Shown here piece by piece: positions 1 through 13,170 of a DNA stretch of 64,000 bases. The notes under the pieces were generated by a model, which was given only the letters and a program-made list of their open reading frames with translations, did no database searches and had not been told where the DNA came from. Both the position numbers and the translations under genes were made by a program. Origin of the DNA: Quillaja saponaria (Eukaryota > Streptophyta > Magnoliopsida > Fabales > Quillajaceae); the NCBI GenBank assembly GCA_029379385.1, contig CM055617.1, positions 11,937,532 through 12,001,531 on the forward strand. Reading direction: 5' to 3'. Within the stretch, counting starts at the first letter, position 1. Every line of letters starts with the position of its first letter.

Positions 1-515
1 CTAATGCAAGTAAACGAGTGTAGAGAGGCAACAAGATCAGCAGGGAAGCGAACAGGGGCAATAGGGCAGTTGAAAAATTGAAGGGACTGAAGGGTAGAGA
101 GAGATTTAAGGGCAGTGAAGGAAAGAGCAACATCGTCAGAGCAGTTGGAAAGACGAAGAGAGATGAGGTGGCGAAATGGCTTGGAGGAGTCACAGAGTGT
201 AGCATTGCGGAGAGATGGTTGGGAACATGGGTCTCTGGAGGTTGGGATGTTGACGGATTGTAAGGCTCTGAGTTGTTTTGGGTCAAGAGTGGAGGGTGAA
301 GAAGGTGTAGTAGAAGAGGAAGGTGGAGATGGGGAGGTAGTGGGTGAAGAAGGTTTAGTAGAAGAGGAAGGCGGGGATGGGGAGGTAGTGGGTGAAGGAG
401 TTGGGGGAAGATGTGGAGTGATGGAGGCGTTGGTGGTGGTGGTGTTGGTGGTGGTTGCTACTGTGGAGGAGAGGAGAATGAGAAGCAACAGTGGTAATGG
501 CTGTGGTGGTTTCAT
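1..515 (-). CDS. Receptor-like protein, RLP51-like (5' part, cut by window edge)
   Basis: Open without a stop from an ATG at 515 to the left edge, 171 codons. The product starts with a signal peptide ([17 protein letters not shown]), followed by a Thr/Pro/Ser-rich linker (about residues 25-90), then [14 protein letters not shown], a Cys pair ([15 protein letters not shown]), and the first leucine-rich segments ([21 protein letters not shown]). This order matches my memory of the RLP51/SNC2-type LRR receptor-like proteins, plasma-membrane proteins with an extracellular LRR domain and no kinase that act in immunity. The LRR array, transmembrane helix and short tail would lie left of the window. 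A CT-rich leader lies just upstream (about 550-600), typical of plant 5' UTRs. The longer apparent frame on the plus strand here is an antisense shadow. The receptor-like class is fairly secure; the RLP51 assignment is inference. Confidence 0.72.
   Translation of the reverse strand, partial: MKPPQPLPLLLLILLSSTVATTTNTTTTNASITPHLPPTPSPTTSPSPPSSSTKPSSPTTSPSPPSSSTTPSSPSTLDPKQLRALQSVNIPTSRDPCSQPSLRNATLCDSSKPFRHLISLRLSNCSDDVALSFTALKSLSTLQSLQFFNCPIAPVRFPADLVASLHSFTCI
301..396 (-). repeat. Two-copy 48-bp in-frame repeat in the Pro/Ser/Thr linker
   Basis: 301-348 and 349-396 are 48-bp copies differing at only a few positions. Each encodes 16 residues built around [15 protein letters not shown], so the duplication keeps the frame and only lengthens the extracellular linker of the receptor-like protein. 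Confidence 0.85.
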
Positions 516-715
516 TGCTCACTCAGAAGTCAGAACCAAGCATCCGCACACAGCAGAAGAAGAGAGAGGAGGATAGAGTGGTAAAGAAGAGGAGACCTTG
601 GGAGAGAGTGAAGTGTTTGAGTGTGAAATAAGATGGGGGTGTCGGAACTGAGAAGTGGAGAGCTGGAAGAATCGAAGGAGGATCAATGTTTGGAGATGTG
701 ACAGTTGGGAATAAC

Positions 716-3700
716 TATAAGCCCATGGATTTCGATATATTTACAGAACTACGCCTGCCTTTTTTTTCTTTTTTTTTCCTATTAGTTCTATTATATAAAA
801 AATAGTTTAAGAAAAAAAAACTCCAAATTTTTAACACTTTTTTTATTTTTATTTCTTTAGTCAATGCTAATTTGAAATTGAGTGAAACTATTTTCACCAT
901 ATAAGTGGTAATTGTTTCACATTATTATTTTACAATGAGTAGGCGAATTTATGAAAAAGTGTAGTAAAATTATTTTTAATTAACCATAAAAGTACTTATG
1001 TCTTGTTTACATCATTTTTATTTTTCACAAAAAATAAAATTAAAAAATCCCTACTCATTCACAGGTCAAAAGTGTAAATAACGACAATGCCAAGGGTGAC
1101 AATATCTCCGTGTCACATGCAGTGCCAAGGGACAAACCTCAAAGGGGGAATTTCAACTTTCCCCTGGTTCAACAATGTGATTAAATAATGTGCAGGGAGC
1201 AATACCAAATGATTTGAAAAACTTTCCCGTTAAACAAAGTTAGTTTCATTAAAAAAAAAAAAAAAAAATAGATGAAACAATTTTATTTTAGCTGGACTTT
1301 GTGTGGCTTCCAGCTGCTTGGGCCCAACCTTTGATGGCTTATCTATATATTCTCTTTTAACTACTAAAAACTTGAGCATTTAGCTTTAAAAAAAAAAAAA
1401 AAAGACAAACAAACTTGAGCACTTATTATATTATGGGGAAATTGAGAGCCAAACTTTGTTATCATTTCATTTCATCAATGGAGCACATTGGTTTCCTTGT
1501 TCTTACGCTTCCCTAATTCGTTTCCCTTTTGTGGCTAAAAAGAAAAGATTAATAATTATGGAACCTCTCATGAATTTTATATATCATTTATGATTTTTAT
1601 TTGTGTGAGAAATTTTTTTTTTTTGTCTTTTGTTTCTCACAAGTATTCCTATAACTATATAAGTGTGAGTCTAATTTCGTTTAGAGTTCGTAACTATCTC
1701 AAGTAGTAAGTTTTTCTTATGAACTTGAATCTCTAATATTGTAGAGATCTTTTAACCACTAAACTCAAACATATCTTAATACTTGAACCATATATTAAGG
1801 ATTTTAGTATAAAAATTAAATGTAATAATCTGATAATTGAATTATATATATATATATAAAAAAAAAGAGTCTTAAAATTATGTCAAATATAAATATATAT
1901 ATATATGTATATGATATCTTTGCAAATTGCAAGTGAGTACTCTATCTCCTATAAGTAGGATCCCCATGCACTAGCAGTGCGGAAAACAAGAAGGATTAGG
2001 TAAAACATAACTATTTATAAAGGGAAGTATTCTAAAAAAAAAAAAGAGTTAATTTAACCATTTTCATCCAATTCCTTTTTGTTTGGAACTCTACCAAATC
2101 TGACCTATATGGGTGAGGCTCAAAACCAATAATGAAAATGAATGTATTGGATCTCTGATTATTACTAGTAAAAGAGTATGTTCATTAATTAAATACCTAA
2201 TCTCTCCAAAAACATGCTTTAGAATAGTACTTGACAAGTTATCAGTATAATTATAGCATGTGTTGCTTAAGTAGATACTTTACTTTTTTCTTGTATTTTC
2301 TTTTAATGGAAAAGTGTCCACAACCTCTTTTTAAGCTTAATCAATATCATTAATTTCCAGACCTACAAAAGATGATCAAAGTAAATTAAAAAGTTTAAAA
2401 AGTTTTTGTAGCAATGTGATTTGGTTGCTTGTAGAGTGATTTATTAATACACTTTATAAGAATTTTATTTCTCATAATAAAAAGAATTGTATTTATGAAG
2501 TCAACACTAAGTCGCACACATTCTTTTAATACTAGACTAGATCAACCCATTAGGTGATTTAGCTCGGACAACGAAAACAAACAAATAGGCTGCAAATAAA
2601 GTAACCTTGTCAAATGGCCAATCTAACATAGATGATGAGGATTGTGCCTAACATGGCAGATTGATACAACTGCTATATAAGCTGGAATGAAATGGTTGCT
2701 ATCAGGTAATTGCATATATAATATTAATTAACCTAATCATATTTTAGTTAATGTAGGCTTTTTCATTTTTTGGAAAAAGAATTTAGTTAGAGTGAAAGTT
2801 TTACCATAAAGGGCTAATGTATTGAAGAACCACATTTTCAATAGTGAAAGGTAAAAAAGACCAAGGGACACTGTCATGTGAGTGACTGTTGGGGGGCCAA
2901 TGTATTCAGTTTACATCTGCAGTACTCCCAGACAAAGTATGGTTAGCATGATCATATCAGAAAATATAATGTTCAAGGAATAATTTAAACGTAAATCAAA
3001 ATGTCAACTAAGTCTTAATCATAAACTAGTTGGCTCATTAAATAAATAATTTGTCTATCAATTCAAGACATCATTATCATTTTCAATTTATAGATAAAAA
3101 TAAGGGTTGTAAAATGACAAAATAATAATAATAATAATAAATAAATAAAAACAGTACAATATTCAACGAATGAAGACAACGTATTGTATTGGCCAGTAGA
3201 GCTGTCCAAGGTAAAGGGCTGTGCCAAGATTGAAAAATGAGAAGGTGATAAAACTACCACATAATCTTATTATGAAGATACATATATGATTTTCTTAGCC
3301 AAAAAAAAAAGACATATATATGATTTTATTTTTAATAAATTAATTTAATTTAAATTTCATTTTTGTAAATTTTAAAAATAGAATGCAGATTCATATAATA
3401 TTATTTATAATCCAATAGATGTTGGAGTAGTTGACTATTTAAAAGTTTGATAATATTTAGATCAAAACATTTACAAACCAAGTTTGTATTTAACTTACGT
3501 ACCCCATCGACCAAAAAAAGAAGCTGATATAAGCGAAAAATAATAATAAGTAAGTTCTTAATTAGATCTAAAAATGTGTGAAAAGTAGCAACATTGCGTA
3601 TAAATTGCAATAAATAAATAAAATATTTGGTTATAATCTTTCAAGTACTTTGATTAGAGTTATCTGTAATTATTTAGAGAAAATTATATTAATTTTTTTT

Positions 3701-4680
3701 TCCTTCCCATTCAAATATATATAAAAATATAAAATTGAAAGATGATAATCCTTCATGTTTACAGATAACAAGTAAATAAAAAAGACACTTACACATAAAT
3801 TTTAATTTCACATACAATTTGTTTTAATTATGGATTTGTTCGACGACAAACTCAAGAAAAGAATTTTAACTTTAAATAAAGATAAAAATTGAAATTAAAA
3901 TAACATTTTTATCATAGACATGCAAAATTTTAAATAAAAGAGAAAATGAGAGAATATGACAAGTTAGAAGTTTAGATGATTAAAAATTTAAAAAAAAGAT
4001 AGAGTAAGTAAAAATTAGAAAACTTAGAAAATAAGTGTTTTTCTTTGTATCTATACTATCATAAGTTTTTCTCTCATAATAACTACACATTCACCTGGTC
4101 ACTCACATACAAATAACAATTCTTTTATCTTTTATCTCTTAATAACTATCCACATCATTTTTATTTTATACTCACATACTAACTTCTTTTTGTCCTTTTA
4201 AATAGGACTAAGAAACTTAAAATGACATCTTTATACTTTTTAGAAATATCATTTGGCACATGCGAAAGCACATGCATTTGAAGAGTATATTCATATTATA
4301 AAATGGAGAGACCGCTTATGATCTCCTACCTTATAATATATATATATAATTATTTTATTATTATTTAACTAAATAAAAACTACCATCTTAATAACTACCC
4401 ACACTCTCTTTAACATGGTAATTTTTCTTCTATGCAACAATAAAAAAATAATTTTAAAAGAGATCAACTAACCCAAAAGTATGCACTCAAATCACTTTTA
4501 AAGAAAAACTATAATCAAATTTAAAATATCATTTTCAATAATTAGAGATTTTTTTTTCTTTTGGTTAAATTGGATTATCTTAAAATAATAATAATAATAA
4601 TAAAAGTCTATTTCACATGCTCAACTTTAAAATATATATATATATAAACCTCTCAGCATGTCGTAACAATTGACGTATAA
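716..4680. other. AT-rich stretch without a gene
   Basis: I see no coding frame with family features. The stretch holds A/T homopolymers, short AT and AAT microsatellites and no recognisable transposase or reverse transcriptase. The open frames are short and of low complexity. Confidence 0.6.
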
Positions 4681-6030
4681 ATACTTCTAAAATAATTACA
4701 ATCCTATTGATATTAAAATTAAGAAGAATTCAAAAAAATAAAGATAAATAAGAATAGTAGTCTATTTAAAGTAAAATAACAACTAAAGATAACTATGTAA
4801 TATAAAAACTCATAAGGGTATTCAAAAAAATCAAAACTTCTGTCATTAAGCCACATATAAGAATAATAATAATAATAATAATTTTCATGATACACGAATT
4901 GCACGTAAATCTTGTTTACATATTTGAAGAAAAAAAATCAATAGTCATAAAATAATTATAATCCTGTTAATATTAAAATATAGATGAATTAGGAAACAAA
5001 TAAAAAATAAAATAAAAGTTTTTTTAAAGAAAAATAACAACTAAAAAGTATTTATGTAATATTAAAAACTCACAAAGGATATTTAAGAAAATAATTTTTC
5101 TTCTAGTAAATTACTTTTACATTCATAAAAAAAAAAATTTAACAAAAAAATTAAGTTCATAAATTTATAATTTTTTTTTTAATTCTTAAGATGGAAGAAC
5201 AATTAAAAAAAGTTAAAAAAATATTATAATAATAAAAACTATGCTCTTAATATTTTTTTAATTCATAGTATTTTTTTAAAAAATAATTCTTAAATTTGGG
5301 AAGAACTAAAATACATTATAATTATTAGGAACTTTTAAACAAATAAAAAAAAAATTCAATCTTAACTACTATTGACATATAATTATTAAAAAAAATGTAA
5401 TTATAAATTAAAAGTTAAAACAACAATATTATAACCATGAAAACTATACTGTTAATATTTCTTTTAATTCATAAATTTGACAAGAACTAAAAAAAAATTA
5501 TGATAATTAGAAACTTATTAAAAAAAAATATGAGAAACTCAATCTCAATTACTATTGATGGATAATTATTAAAAAATATATAGATGTATTAATATTTAGA
5601 AGACTTAGTAAAGAACAAAATAATAGTTTTAAAACAATTACAATCCTATGATATTAAAATAGGAAGAATTAGAAAACTATACTCATGAAAACTATACTCT
5701 TAAAACTTATATTATTAGGTACTTAATAAACAAAAAAAATGAGAAACTAAATATTAATTATTATTGACATATAATTATTAAAAAATTATAAATTTATTAA
5801 TATTGAAAAGATTTAGTAAAAAAAGAATCAACAATTCTAAAACAATTATAATCATATTTATACTACAATAGAGAACTGGTTAATAAAAAAATAATTTATT
5901 TTAGGTAAAATAATAATTAAAGGTAATAATGTAATAATTAATAATAAAAAGACATAAGAATACTTTTTTGAAAGTTCTACCATTAAATCATTTTAATACA
6001 CTGATTTTAGCATATAGATATATAAATATA
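4681..6030. repeat. Degenerate AT-rich tandem repeat block
   Basis: Two motifs recur. One is 'aattacaatcctattgatatt...' near 4690, 4950, 5635 and 5840, followed by 'aaataacaactaaa' and 'actcata'. The other is 'gagaaactcaatctcaattactattg' near 5350, 5530 and 5735. Copies are diverged and interspersed, with unit spacing of roughly 150-260 bp. The reverse complement of the second motif occurs again at about 53530-53700. This is probably the body of a non-coding transposon family, possibly Helitron-like, but no ends were proven. Confidence 0.5.
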
Positions 6031-6036
6031 TATGTT

Positions 6037-6205
6037 TTTTTTGGAGAGCAAGACACTAATTTTCATTAATCAATTAAATCAGTTTGTACAATGTTGTCAA
6101 TATCCATGGAGACGTCTTCTAACCTAATACAATTAAAAAGTTGTAACCAGGAGCTCCTTGCCAGGTAATGAGCAACCTAATTTCCAACCTTAGTTTAAAA
6201 TTTGA
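6037..6205 (-). mobile_element. L1-type LINE, 3' tail fragment
   Basis: Read on the minus strand, the piece encodes a stretch like VAHYLARSSW, which resembles the end of the RNase H-like domain of plant L1 elements. A short untranslated tail and a poly(A) run (T8 on the plus strand at about 6036-6043) follow. An in-frame stop precedes VAH, so it is dead. The 5' truncation is as expected for LINE insertion. Confidence 0.55.
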
Positions 6206-6214
6206 CTTAGTTTG

Positions 6215-9200
6215 ATAAAAACTCAACAATAATTAAATTCATTTAATTCTTGATATGAAACTCCACCCAACTAAGTCTTAAATCCCAAACTAGTTGAGAT
6301 AAATTATATGAATCTTTTTCTATCATTCGCATTGATCCAAATTGATCCAAATGTACCATTTTCAATAATGCCTTGAGTAAATCATATCCTTCTCAATGAC
6401 TACTCCCATGTAAGTTTTTGTCTTCTTCTACCTCGTCTAATACCTACTACCTGCACTAACTCACATTTTCTAACTATGACGTCTACTGGTCTACATTAGA
6501 TATGTCCAAAGCAATGCAAAAGGTTCTCCCTCATTTTCTTTTCGATGGGTGGTACCTTACCTTTCTATGTATCTCCTCATTTCGTATTCTATCATTTTTT
6601 GAATGTCCAGTCATCAATCTTAACATTCGTATTTCAGCCACTCCCATCTTATTCGAATCTTGTTTCTTAACTGTCAAACATTCGGTAACCATACAACATA
6701 ATTGATCTCATTGCCGTCCTATAAAAATTTTCTTCCAACATATTTGGGATTTAGGGTCACACATAAAACTCCCTATACAATTTGCCTACTTCATCCACCT
6801 TGCCATAATTCTATGGTTCACTTCATGCTTAATTGCTCCATCTTTTATATAAATGAACCTAAATACTTAAACACATATGTCGTTGGGATTAACATGACAT
6901 CCATAATTATTTTAGTCAAGTGTCTTGTACTGTGACTAAAATTGAACTCCATATACTTGGTTTTCATCCTACTCAACCTAAGACCTTTAGATTCGAATGC
7001 GTTCCTCCATAATTCTAGTTCAAAATTTAAACCCTCTTTAGTTTAGTCTACCAACATGATGTCATCCGCAAACATCATGCACCATGGAGCATTATCCCGA
7101 ATGGCATAAGTTTTTCCATGACTAGCAAATAGGCAAGGGGCTTAAGGCTGATCCTTATTGAAAACCTATTCTAATTGGAAACTCTTCTGTCATACTATCT
7201 GCAGTTCACACCCTAATCATTACTTCCTCTTATATATCCTTAATAACTTATACACATTTAATTGGAACTTTCTTCTTCTAAGAACCCACCATAAAACTTG
7301 TCTCGGCACTCTATCGTACGCTTTTTTTTAGATCAATCAAGGTCATATGAAGATCTTTTTTTATTTTCTCTATATTTCTCCATTAATCTCCTAAGTAAAA
7401 AAATAACCTCCATTTAAGATTTTCTCAGCATAAATCCAAATTGATTCTAAGAAACTAGAGTCACATTCCTAAGCCTATGCTTGATGACCCTTTCTCATAG
7501 CTTAATTGTATTACTTGTAAGTTTTATTCCTCAATAATTTGTACAACTTTGTATATCTTCTTTATTCTTATAAAGAGGAATCAACATACTATTTATCTAT
7601 TCATTAGGCATTTTCTAGGTCACTAAGATCTTATTAAAAAGATTCGTGATCCAAGTTACTCCAACATCTCTAAACTTTTATAAGGATACCATCCGGTCTC
7701 ATTGCAATACCATTTTTCATCTTTTGAATAGCTCCTTTAGCCTTATATGTTCTAATCCAACAATCAACTTTAAGGTTCTTATCATCGAGGGCGTCATCTA
7801 GTTATCCGACAATAACATTTGAATATCCATTAAATAAGGTATCAAAGTAAGCTTGCCATCTCTTTTTGATCACATATTCCTTAACTAAAAGCCTTTCTCC
7901 CTCATTCTTAATTCACTTAATACGACTCAAATTTCTAATTGTTCTCTCTCTCTTTGTTTGGCTAGCCTATATATAAATATCCTTCTATTCATCTTTTATC
8001 CCAAACTTTTGGTAAAGTCCTTCACAAGCCTTGCCTCTAGCTTCCCTAACTACTTTCTTAGCATCTTTTCTACCTTGTCTAAACTACTCGTAATTATCCT
8101 TCTACACTTATGCAATTTCCAACACTTATTTTTTTATAGCTTGTTGAACTTATTCATTCCACCACCAAGTCTCCTTAGTTGGTGGTCTATGTCCTCTACT
8201 TTCTCCTAATAGCTTTTTACCCATATTCCTAATACGACTCGCTATCTCATCCCAAACCTTGTTAGTCTCGCCCTCCATAATCCACAAGTTGCCGTGTAAT
8301 ATATTTTCTCTAAAAAAAAGCAATTTTTTCTCCATTCAAATTCTACAATCTAGTCCTACTACTCATATTATGCCTATGCTTTTTCTTCCAACACTTAACA
8401 AAAACATCTAAAACCAAAAGTGTGTGTTTAGACACTAAACACTCGCTGGGTATAAATTTACAATTCTTACATGACATTCTATCAACCTTCCTAGTTAGAA
8501 CAACATATATTAGACTCTTATTAGGTCCGCTACTAAAGGTGACTAAATGTGATTCTCTTTTCTTAAAGAAAGTGGTGGCTAGAATCAAGTCATACTCAAT
8601 CGTAAAATCCAAAATAGACTCCCCAGCCCATTCCTATTTCCATGACCATGACCTTATGTACTCTCTCGAAACCCTCATTAATGCTTTCTACATAATCGTT
8701 CAAATCTCCTCCAATAAAAAGTTTCTCTCTGATCGATACTTTATATATAATCTCGTCTAAGTCTTCCAAAAAGACCTTCTTTTCACATTTTTCTATTCAT
8801 ATTTGTGGAGCGTATACACTAATGACATTAAAAACCTCCTCACCTATCATTAATTTCACTAAAATTATTTTATCAACTTTCCTATTGATTTCAACTATCT
8901 CATCCTTGAAATTTCCATCTATAATAATCGCAACTTCATTCTTATTTCTATTCTTACTAGTTTATTACATCTTGAACCACGTTCTCTTTATCTCTTTAGT
9001 TTTTTGTCCTACTCACTTAGTTTCTTGCAAGCAAGCTATATTGACCCTCCTTCATCTCATGTTATCTACTAACTACTTCAATTTTTCAGTAAGAGTCTCT
9101 ATATTCCAAGTCGCTATGCAAATTTTATCTTGGACTACCTTCTTTACTTGCACCCAACCTAGATTCATATAATTTTATACCACACCTAGGCATGTCACTA

Positions 9201-9400
9201 AGGATGTGACAACCAAACCCTTGCTCATTTTTCACTACACTCAGGGTCTGATACGACACGTCGCTAAGAGGGTTACTCATAATGAATATTTAGTAAAGTT
9301 CAACTTATAGGGTTTGACTAGTTTTACGCTGGTCGTCAACCTGTTGCAACTTTTCTCCTTTACCTAGGTTTAGAACCGATAAAGTAAACTCAGGCAAAGT
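6215..9400 (-). mobile_element. RTE-type LINE retrotransposon, degenerate
   Basis: The element runs right to left. Near 8345-8610 the minus strand encodes the end of an endonuclease domain (YDLILATTFF, KRESHLVTFSSG, CKFIPSECLV). Near 8150-8300 lies the linker with LLGESRGHRPPTKETWWWNE, a hallmark of plant RTE-like LINEs. Near 7035-7075 the reverse transcriptase catalytic box reads FADDIMLV. The 5' leader around 9200-9400 contains the 'gacacgtcgctaagagggtta' type of sequence (read on the plus strand) found in this family. Many stops and frame changes break it, so no intact ORF remains. Its 3' end lies next to the L1 fragment in the same orientation. Confidence 0.85.
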
Positions 9401-9484
9401 TTAAATATTGATATGAGTGACCTATTAAAATTTTCTTTTTTACTAGCTTGTAGGATTGTTTGTTTTTTAGTTTAGTGGTTAGTG

Positions 9485-9930
9485 ATATTTAGTGTGCCCC
9501 AAGCTGGGCCTTATTAGAGCTGGGTTCTAGCCTTTCTAATGTCCAACACTTTGACCTAAGTGCCTTACAACCGGCGTGCTCAAACTTGATCCACCTTTCA
9601 TGTGAGGGATGGCAATATGATAATTCCCTACATTACTTAGATGTGGAGCTTAACATTATATATAAATATATAGGCTCACACCTCCTAATGCCAATTGATT
9701 AGTTTTAAGGGTATGGCTCTAACATAGTATCAAAGATAGTCTTTAAGTTGGGCCTCATTAGAGTAGGGTTCTAGGCCTTTTTGATGCTTTAACATTCCGG
9801 CCCAAGTGTCTTAACCTATGGTGGGGGTGTCAATGTGGTAACTCTAAATTGTTTAGATGTGGAGGATAACATTATTTATAAGTATATGAGCCACACCTCC
9901 TAATGCCAATTAATTGGTTTTAACCTTATG
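9485..9930. repeat. Two diverged direct copies of an LTR-like segment
   Basis: About 9490-9712 and 9735-9925 share the order 'gggcctYattagag..gggttctag', 'ttagatgtggagS.taacatta', 'cacctcctaatgccaatt.att.gttttaa'. Between them lies 'ctaacatagtatcaaaga', which resembles a degraded initiator-Met tRNA primer site (TGGTATCAGAGC) next to an LTR end. This is probably the remnant of an LTR retroelement without coding capacity. Confidence 0.5.
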
Positions 9931-10235
9931 GAGTATTATGGAATACTCTAGAATATCGTACATGATTCTAGGAAATCTAGATATTCCTAGGATTGGTGTA
10001 ATATTTAAATATTTTGTGGTTGTTGTGTAGAGAATTGTAGAGGGCTAATGTGGACCGTTAGATGTAATAAATCTTCACCATTGTTTAAGAATGTGGAGTA
10101 GTATAAATAGGGAGAGGAACTCATTAATAAATCAATGAATTGTAAAGAGTTCTTAGCATTTTAGAGCTTCGCTATATTCGTTATCTTGGCTGTGGAGCAA
10201 ACTCCTTTAAACCTTACAGTGTGTTTGGTACAGAT
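9931..10235 (+). mobile_element. Copia-like LTR fragment
   Basis: The segment starting 'gagtattatggaatactctagaat' contains a TATA box in the setting 'gtataaatagggagaggaactcat' near 10100 and then a 'caatgaattgtaaagagttc' leader. This arrangement is typical of the U3/R part of plant Ty1/copia LTRs. No partner LTR or coding domain was found beside it. Confidence 0.45.
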
Positions 10236-10288
10236 ATTATTAACTAAAATAATAATTAACACTCTAAAACTATTTTTTTTTTCTTATA

Positions 10289-10597
10289 GGATATTATTAT
10301 CTTGTTGATGCTGGCTACAACATTGGTAATGGCTTTCTTGCGCCTTATAGAGGACAAAAGTATCATACCAATATGTGGAGAGTTGGTCATAAACCAACCA
10401 GCTGTGAAGAATTTTTTAATATAAAACACTCAACAACTAGGAATGTAATTAAGCTGAGTTTTGCATTGCTTAAAATGCGAAGGAATATACAGAACACTTG
10501 TTTCTATGGTATTGACATGCATGCTAATATTATCATTGCATGTTTTTTCTATGTTAGATGCAGAAATGGAAGACAAAATTTCAGAAAAGAATTATGA
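10289..10597 (+). pseudogene. PIF/Harbinger transposase remnant (DDE domain, ANTL1/HARBI1-like)
   Basis: After a good splice-acceptor-like tract (poly-T then TTATAG), the plus strand reads YYYLVDAGY, GFLAPYRGQKYH, EEFFNIKHSTTRNVI and FALLKMR. These are the conserved blocks of the C-terminal half of PIF/Harbinger transposases, including the second catalytic Asp in VDAGY. The motif that normally reads VIE.xFG.LK carries Lys in place of the catalytic Glu (NVIKLSFALLK). The 5' half is missing, so it is an inactive fragment. Domestication is unlikely, given the truncation and the lost residue. Confidence 0.75.
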
Positions 10598-12880
10598 TAA
10601 GAGAACTATATTGATGTGGTGGAAAGTTCACTAGAGTGGGCAATTTGGAGGACAATCTAGCTAATTAGATGTTTGTCAATTAGATAGCACATAGGGACCT
10701 AAACTAAATAGTTCTTTCTTTACAATTTACTCAATGCCTTAATTAGCTTTTCTGTAATGTACTTTTGTATTCAGGTTTCCTTACGTTGCTTTTGGTAAAA
10801 ATATTAGATGGATGAAATGTAATCTTGAAACCTTTGTTTTATATGAAAATATAATTCTGAACTTATTGTGTCCTATGGCATATCTCTTAATGATTTTCAG
10901 TAGGACTTTGTAGTTTAGTTCTAGTTTGATCCAAAAAGCAATATATATGTAGGAAGTCTCTGTCTTTGGCTTGAAATAATGTTATTTGAACCTTTTTCTT
11001 GATTTGTTTTCCATTATGGCAAAATCTTCATTAAGAATGTGGCTGAATGAAGAAGATGCATGCTTGACATGCCCTATAGTGCTTTATCACTAGTAATTGT
11101 TCTTTGCAGTTAGATAATTGATGTTGGAATACATAATACTTACTGAGAATAATGGTTATTATTATTTGAGTTTGGCTATAGTTGAAATTTGGTGGCATAT
11201 AGTGCTTTATATATATCACTAGTAGTTGCACCACATTCTTACTCCATTAAAAGTTTTTAATTCATTAGTCCTGAAGACTGTGGGAAGGCATGACCAATCT
11301 ATTTGATGGCATAGGTATAGGCTATATTACTCAATGCCTCACTTGAATGATTCAATTTGAAGTAATGAAATCTGGGTTGTTGGTAAATTTTATGAATTTT
11401 TGGTAAGAGTTACTGTTAATTTGTTTCTCGTGTTTGTCCTCCCTGTTTGCCTGTTCCAAACTTCTCAAGCTACTTCAATAGCAGTTCGCTTTATACTTTC
11501 CCGTCCAAAGTATGTTTATGTGGATTTGGGTGTGTTAGGCTTAGCTTTAGATTTGGGTCCTCACTTGCTTTGGATCTAGCCTCTAGGTACTTAAAAGTGC
11601 AGCCTACAAGCCAGGAGTTAGAATATGAAGATGGATAACTATTATTTTATTCTCTTAGAATTGTCTAAGTTTTTAATTTAGTCATTTAAAAAAATTTCGG
11701 TAAATTTTACTATTTAGGATTCAAAATTATTCAATCAAGTTATATTCTTTCATTCTCATGTTATACATATTTAAATCAAATAACTGTACATAATTTAGAT
11801 AAAAATAACAAAAAAAGCTTTGCAATATATAAAAATAACTTATGTACGTTATCATCTTTATATCAAATGTAGTTATTTCATTAATTCCTAACATGTAAAT
11901 GAAAAAATAGAACTTGATTAAGAAGTTTTGAATCTTTGAGAATAAAGTTGACTGAGAAAAGTTTCGGATGATCGAACTAAAAACTAATATAATCTTAAAG
12001 AACTAATTCAGTATATAAGCTTAATTTATTATTATTTATTTCATTTTTTGTTACATGAAACAATAGGTTCCATTAAAAAAAAAACACTTTTATTTTTGCA
12101 TGATTTGATGCAATATTTTTCTTATCATTACGATTAAATAAAATTAAATAATCTTACGTACACAAAAAATAATAATTGTTTTTTTGGTTAATCATTAATG
12201 TTCGACCAATTGTGATTAACATTTTAAATATTATTGATAAACTTACATTTATGAAAACTTGATGCATTCTATCTATTCAAGAATTGAAGTATGTATTCTT
12301 GGAATTCCTAACCTCCAAGAGCCCAATCATGACAGCAAACATGAAGATTCAACAAGTTACTGAAATTGTAGAAGTTGATATATATTGTGATTTACCATAA
12401 AAAAAAAAAAAAAGAAGAACCAGTTACTGTTGGCAAATGCAAATGTGGGTCTACACAAAGATATTGAGAATCCTGAATTCTTAATTAGGTGATATACTTA
12501 ACAATTACACTTAAATGAAATAATTCACAACCCTATTCAATTGATGTCTTGCCCATCAATGAGTGATTTTTCTTGTCACCCTATCAATAATCTACTTTAT
12601 TCTAAACACCACAACCAGCAAGCTACCCAATTTGAATAAATATTTTTATTTTGATCATCTCTTCTTGAACCCATCCAAAACCTTAGTCTTTTTTTAAGGA
12701 CAGAATTTCATGATAAAAGGATAAAGGATCGTTGAAGATGCCAACTGAAAAGGATGAAAACTTGCATGAATTCGTGAGGAAAAATCAAGATATAGTGATT
12801 AGATTGCAATTTCTGGTTACAGATTTGAACAATTACTTTTGTTGCTGAGAAAAGGGCTGCATTGAAGTTTATGAATTAGT
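10598..12880. other. Intergenic stretch without a recognised gene
   Basis: The stretch is AT-rich, with a direct repeat 'catagtgctttat(at)atcactagtaRttg' near 11080-11100 and 11195-11225. No coding frame showed domain features. The 63-codon frame near 11447-11638 has an ATG-less start and no recognisable content. Confidence 0.5.
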
Positions 12881-12884
12881 TATG

Positions 12885-13170
12885 TTAATTTAGGTTTTCA
12901 CCCAAGCCAATACCAACGCGACATATGACATAAGAACACGTGTCATTAAATTCCTGGTCATGTAAGTCCTACATATATAAGAGCTTAAGGTTTCAAGGTA
13001 AATACGTTCTTCTCCTTCACTCTCTCTACATATATTTATTTATATTTCCATTGATTTTAGTATTGGAATGCTAACATGTCTACAAGACTATCCGTGCAGG
13101 TCTATCAAAAATCAGGGGAGGAGACCTCGCCATCAGCATTCCAGCTCGGACAAAATCCAACTCCAACAAG
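12885..13170 (+). mobile_element. LTR fragment related to the element at 37.5-40.7 kb
   Basis: The segment shares 'agagcttaaggtttcaaggtaaat' with both LTRs of the element at 37495-40673, and further on an 'aggggaggagacctc' / 'agctcggacaaa' order matching the ends of those LTRs. No second LTR or primer site was found here, so it is a solo or truncated copy. Confidence 0.5.

Noticed and set aside
115..576. 153-codon plus-strand frame rich in Glu, Gly and Val
   Set aside because: It is the antisense of the Pro/Ser/Thr-rich RLP51-like coding region on the minus strand.
4049..4320. Possible Helitron start ('tctatactatcataag') and 'gcacatgcgaaagcacatgc'
   Set aside because: No 3' hairpin with a CTRR end and no Rep/helicase coding was found.
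8422..9172. Two plus-strand frames of 112 and 116 codons
   Set aside because: They are shadows of the minus-strand RTE-type LINE.
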